Below are positions 9,850-11,784 of a stretch of 11,784 nt of DNA, one piece after another; within the stretch, counting starts at the first letter, position 1; every line of letters starts with the position of its first letter. The DNA lies in the NCBI GenBank assembly GCA_027600665.1, contig JADGJL010000945.1, positions 1 through 11,784 of the forward strand. Reading direction: 5' to 3'. This stretch comes from Irineochytrium annulatum. Its lineage: Eukaryota; Chytridiomycota; Chytridiomycetes; Chytridiales; Chytridiaceae. The notes beneath the pieces are model-generated. The model made no database searches. It was not told the DNA's origin and was given only the letters and a program-made list of their open reading frames with translations. Made by a program: the position numbers and the translations under genes.

Positions 9850-11405
9850 ATGCTCGCCGTCCGCGTATTGATCGCCTTGTGCGCCCTCTTCGGGGCCATC
9901 GAGGCTGCTCCCCGTCCCGGAGGCGGTGCTACGACGCCCGCGACCTCAACGGTTCGTGACCCTAATCCCTTACTCTTGACGCGTATGATCTTCATTTACT
10001 AACACCATTCACTCTCAAAGGTGGCGACGTCGACCACGGCGCCCGCTACCTCGAAGACCACTTCCTCAACGTCGAAGACCACGTCCTCAACGTCCACGTC
10101 CACGTCGACTACCTCTGTGCCTCCGCCGAAACCCACCGGCCTCCAGCCCAAATTCCTCGGCCGCATGTCGCTTACTAACGTGGGCTTCACCCGCGTCGTG
10201 CCCAACTCCGACGGGACCTCCGACCTCTTGCTGTCCTGTTTCACGGGCAACCCGTTCTCGTCCGACAAAGGCTACTTCATCCCCAACGTCGGCTCGACCC
10301 TAGCCAAATTCAACAGCACGGTGGCCACGCAGATCGGCGGCTCTATTACCTGGCCGAACGAGATGACCCCCGTCTCCGCGTCCGAGTTTGGCAAGTCCGG
10401 CGTCCTTGCCGCGGGCGGCTTCCTGGTGCCCGGCCACAGTAACGGTGGTATCTGGTACTCGGCCAAGACCGGCGCGACCACTCAATCCGACTGGGTGCCC
10501 CTCTTCACCAACAGCAACGGTTACTTCTACCACCGTGCTGTCCTTATGGACGTCAACGCCGACGGAGTCATGGACATCATGACGTGCAGGGCCAAGAAGC
10601 CGCTCGTCGGCGGCAGCGGCTCCGGTTCGCAGGTCTACCTGACCGCCAACGACCCGACCAAGCCCACGGGCGCGTGGACTGAGCATGTCATTGGCTCGCA
10701 CTGCGACGTGAGTGGATTGAATCGTGTTCCGTGATATTTTTGTCGAGCTAATGATATGCAACGCAGACCTTCTTCGACGTTAAAGACATCAACGGTGACG
10801 GCATTCCCGAGATCATCACCGCCGAGTACTGGGGCAGCGCCCTGACCGTCATTAGCACCAAGGACCCCAAGGGCTCTTTCGCGAACGCCACCAACCTCGT
10901 CTACAACGTCATCGACGCCGCCGTCGGCCACGCCTTCGACGTCGAGGTCGTCGACATCAACGGCGACGGCAAGCTCGACCTCCTCGTCTCCAACCACCAG
11001 GGCACGTCCGACAACCCCTCGGGCTCCGTTTACGCGTACGAGATCCCCGCCGACATCACCAGCCCGGCCTCAGCCTGGACCAAGCACACGCTCGCGACGG
11101 GTTTCCCGGTGCTCCAGGGTGGGCAGAACCAGGCCTCTCCCGGTGCCGCCCACGCGTTCCACCCCAAGGTCGGCGCCAGCGGGAAGCCGTCCATCGTGGT
11201 CGCGGGCGACGGGTCGCAGAAGGCTTACATCTTGTCGCCGAACTCGGCATCGACCAGCGACTGGAGCTACACGACCTCCGTGCTGTGGGATTGCGTTAAC
11301 ACGGTTGGCGGGATCTCGTTCGGGGACGTCAACGGTGACGGTATAACCGAGGTGTTCATCCCTTGCTACGATGATGGTCATCTCGTCGCCATGACCTTCG
11401 CGTAA
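9850..11405 (+). CDS. Secreted FG-GAP/VCBS-repeat protein with Ser/Thr-rich linker (3 exons)
   Basis: Exons 9850-9951, 10021-10707 and 10767-11405 give 475 aa with both junctions in phase 0. Intron 1 has a weak GTTCGT donor but a perfect TTTACTAACACC branch site, and reading through it meets a stop; intron 2 has GTGAGT and GCAG. Residues 1-20 are a signal peptide (MLAVRVLIALCALFGAIEAA). Residues 35-70 are a Thr/Ser/Pro-rich, probably O-glycosylated linker. The rest looks like a beta-propeller of FG-GAP/VCBS type with four calcium-loop motifs: DVNADGVMD (211), DINGDGIPE (270), DINGDGKLD (326) and DVNGDGITE (450). No TM or C-terminal GPI-like tail follows, so a secreted or wall-associated product is inferred. 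Such propellers serve in adhesion or as lectin or enzyme scaffolds; the exact role here is unknown. The ATG at 9850 is preferred over an in-frame ATG at 9799 because it starts the signal peptide. Confidence 0.88.
10051..10092 (+). repeat. Two tandem 21-bp copies encoding SKTTSST in the linker
   Basis: Positions 10051-10071 and 10072-10092 are direct 21-bp copies differing at one base (T/G at the twelfth position). Each encodes Ser-Lys-Thr-Thr-Ser-Ser-Thr. They are followed by ACGTCC-type Ser/Thr codons. They lie within the Ser/Thr-rich linker of the FG-GAP protein and suggest that the linker can change length by repeat slippage. Confidence 0.85.
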
Positions 11406-11600
11406 AATTTCGTTGGATATGAATATCTCTGCTTGCGATCACTCTTTCGTGTCTTTTAGATTTGTGTACCGTTGCTGTTGTTTCGTTTCTTCTTGTTGCC
11501 TTAGTCCAAGTTATGGAAGCCCTAGGTTTTAGCCTCTTTAGATTAGCGCTCAACAAACGCCCACAACAGTAAAAGGGAGACGCTGAGAATGCCTGTTGGA

Positions 11601-11611
11601 AATAAAATAAA
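11601..11611 (+). terminator. Putative polyadenylation signal after the FG-GAP gene
   Basis: Overlapping AATAAAATAAA copies lie about 195 nt after the TAA at 11403-11405, in an AT-rich 3' flank. Strand and distance fit the end of this transcript. Motif evidence only. Confidence 0.4.
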
Positions 11612-11738
11612 TATGCTTGTCTATCTAAGGATATGTCCAAACGCAAGCAGCGAGCTGGACTTGATAATCTTGGCAACAGGCAAATTACTCTTCGATCTGT
11701 AAAGCCAGCAATACCGGAGGTGACAGCTAGCAACTTCC

Positions 11739-11784
11739 TTTTTTTTTTTTTTACACTCTTTTTTTTGGCCGGGGGGAGGGGCTG
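11739..11784. other. Low-complexity T-run and G-rich end of the window
   Basis: A run of 14 T (11739-11752), a second run of 8 T (11759-11766), then a G-rich tail. No gene is seen. It is a simple-sequence tract, easily misassembled. Confidence 0.6.

Overview
The window looks like nuclear DNA of an early-diverging, zoosporic (chytrid-like) fungus. The evidence is GC-rich coding sequence cut by many very short introns (about 42 to 170 nt, with GT...AG ends and CTAAC/CTGAC/CTTAC-like branch sites), and the gene set: a double-Cache type two-TM receptor, an Adp1-like ABCG transporter with an EGF-like ectodomain, an F-box/ankyrin-like gene and a secreted FG-GAP protein. There are no operons, ribosome binding sites, CRISPR arrays or bacterial signals. 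The lineage call is inference from gene style; no marker gene is present.

Layout. (1) 230-2300, plus: a ten-exon gene for a receptor of about 503 aa with TM1, a Cache-like ectodomain, TM2 and a HAMP-like juxtamembrane stretch, then a short tail with no kinase or cyclase domain. Its raw frames look broken, but nine short introns restore one continuous frame. (2) 2301-3203: a 0.9 kb spacer, GC-rich in its second half, with no gene I can support. (3) 3204-6675, plus: an eight-exon ABCG gene of about 985 aa with signal peptide, cysteine-rich EGF-like ectodomain, a TM, a full nucleotide-binding domain and an ABC2-type membrane domain. (4) 6676-7014: a convergent spacer with an AATAAA signal. (5) 7015-8812, minus: an F-box-like plus ankyrin-like protein whose frame is broken twice in the same sense. 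It is a decaying gene or carries sequence errors. (6) 8813-9849: a spacer with no supported gene. (7) 9850-11405, plus: a three-exon secreted protein of 475 aa with a Ser/Thr-rich linker and four calcium-loop FG-GAP/VCBS-like motifs. (8) 11406-11784: 3' flank with AATAAA and a low-complexity T/G-rich end.

The genes are separate transcription units. Three of the four products are membrane or secreted proteins that face outside the cell or an organelle lumen, but nothing in the sequence shows that they work together. The most notable items are the Cache receptor with no output domain, the twice-shifted F-box/ankyrin gene, a possible optional intron inside the EGF-like module of the transporter, and the FG-GAP protein with a mucin-like linker.
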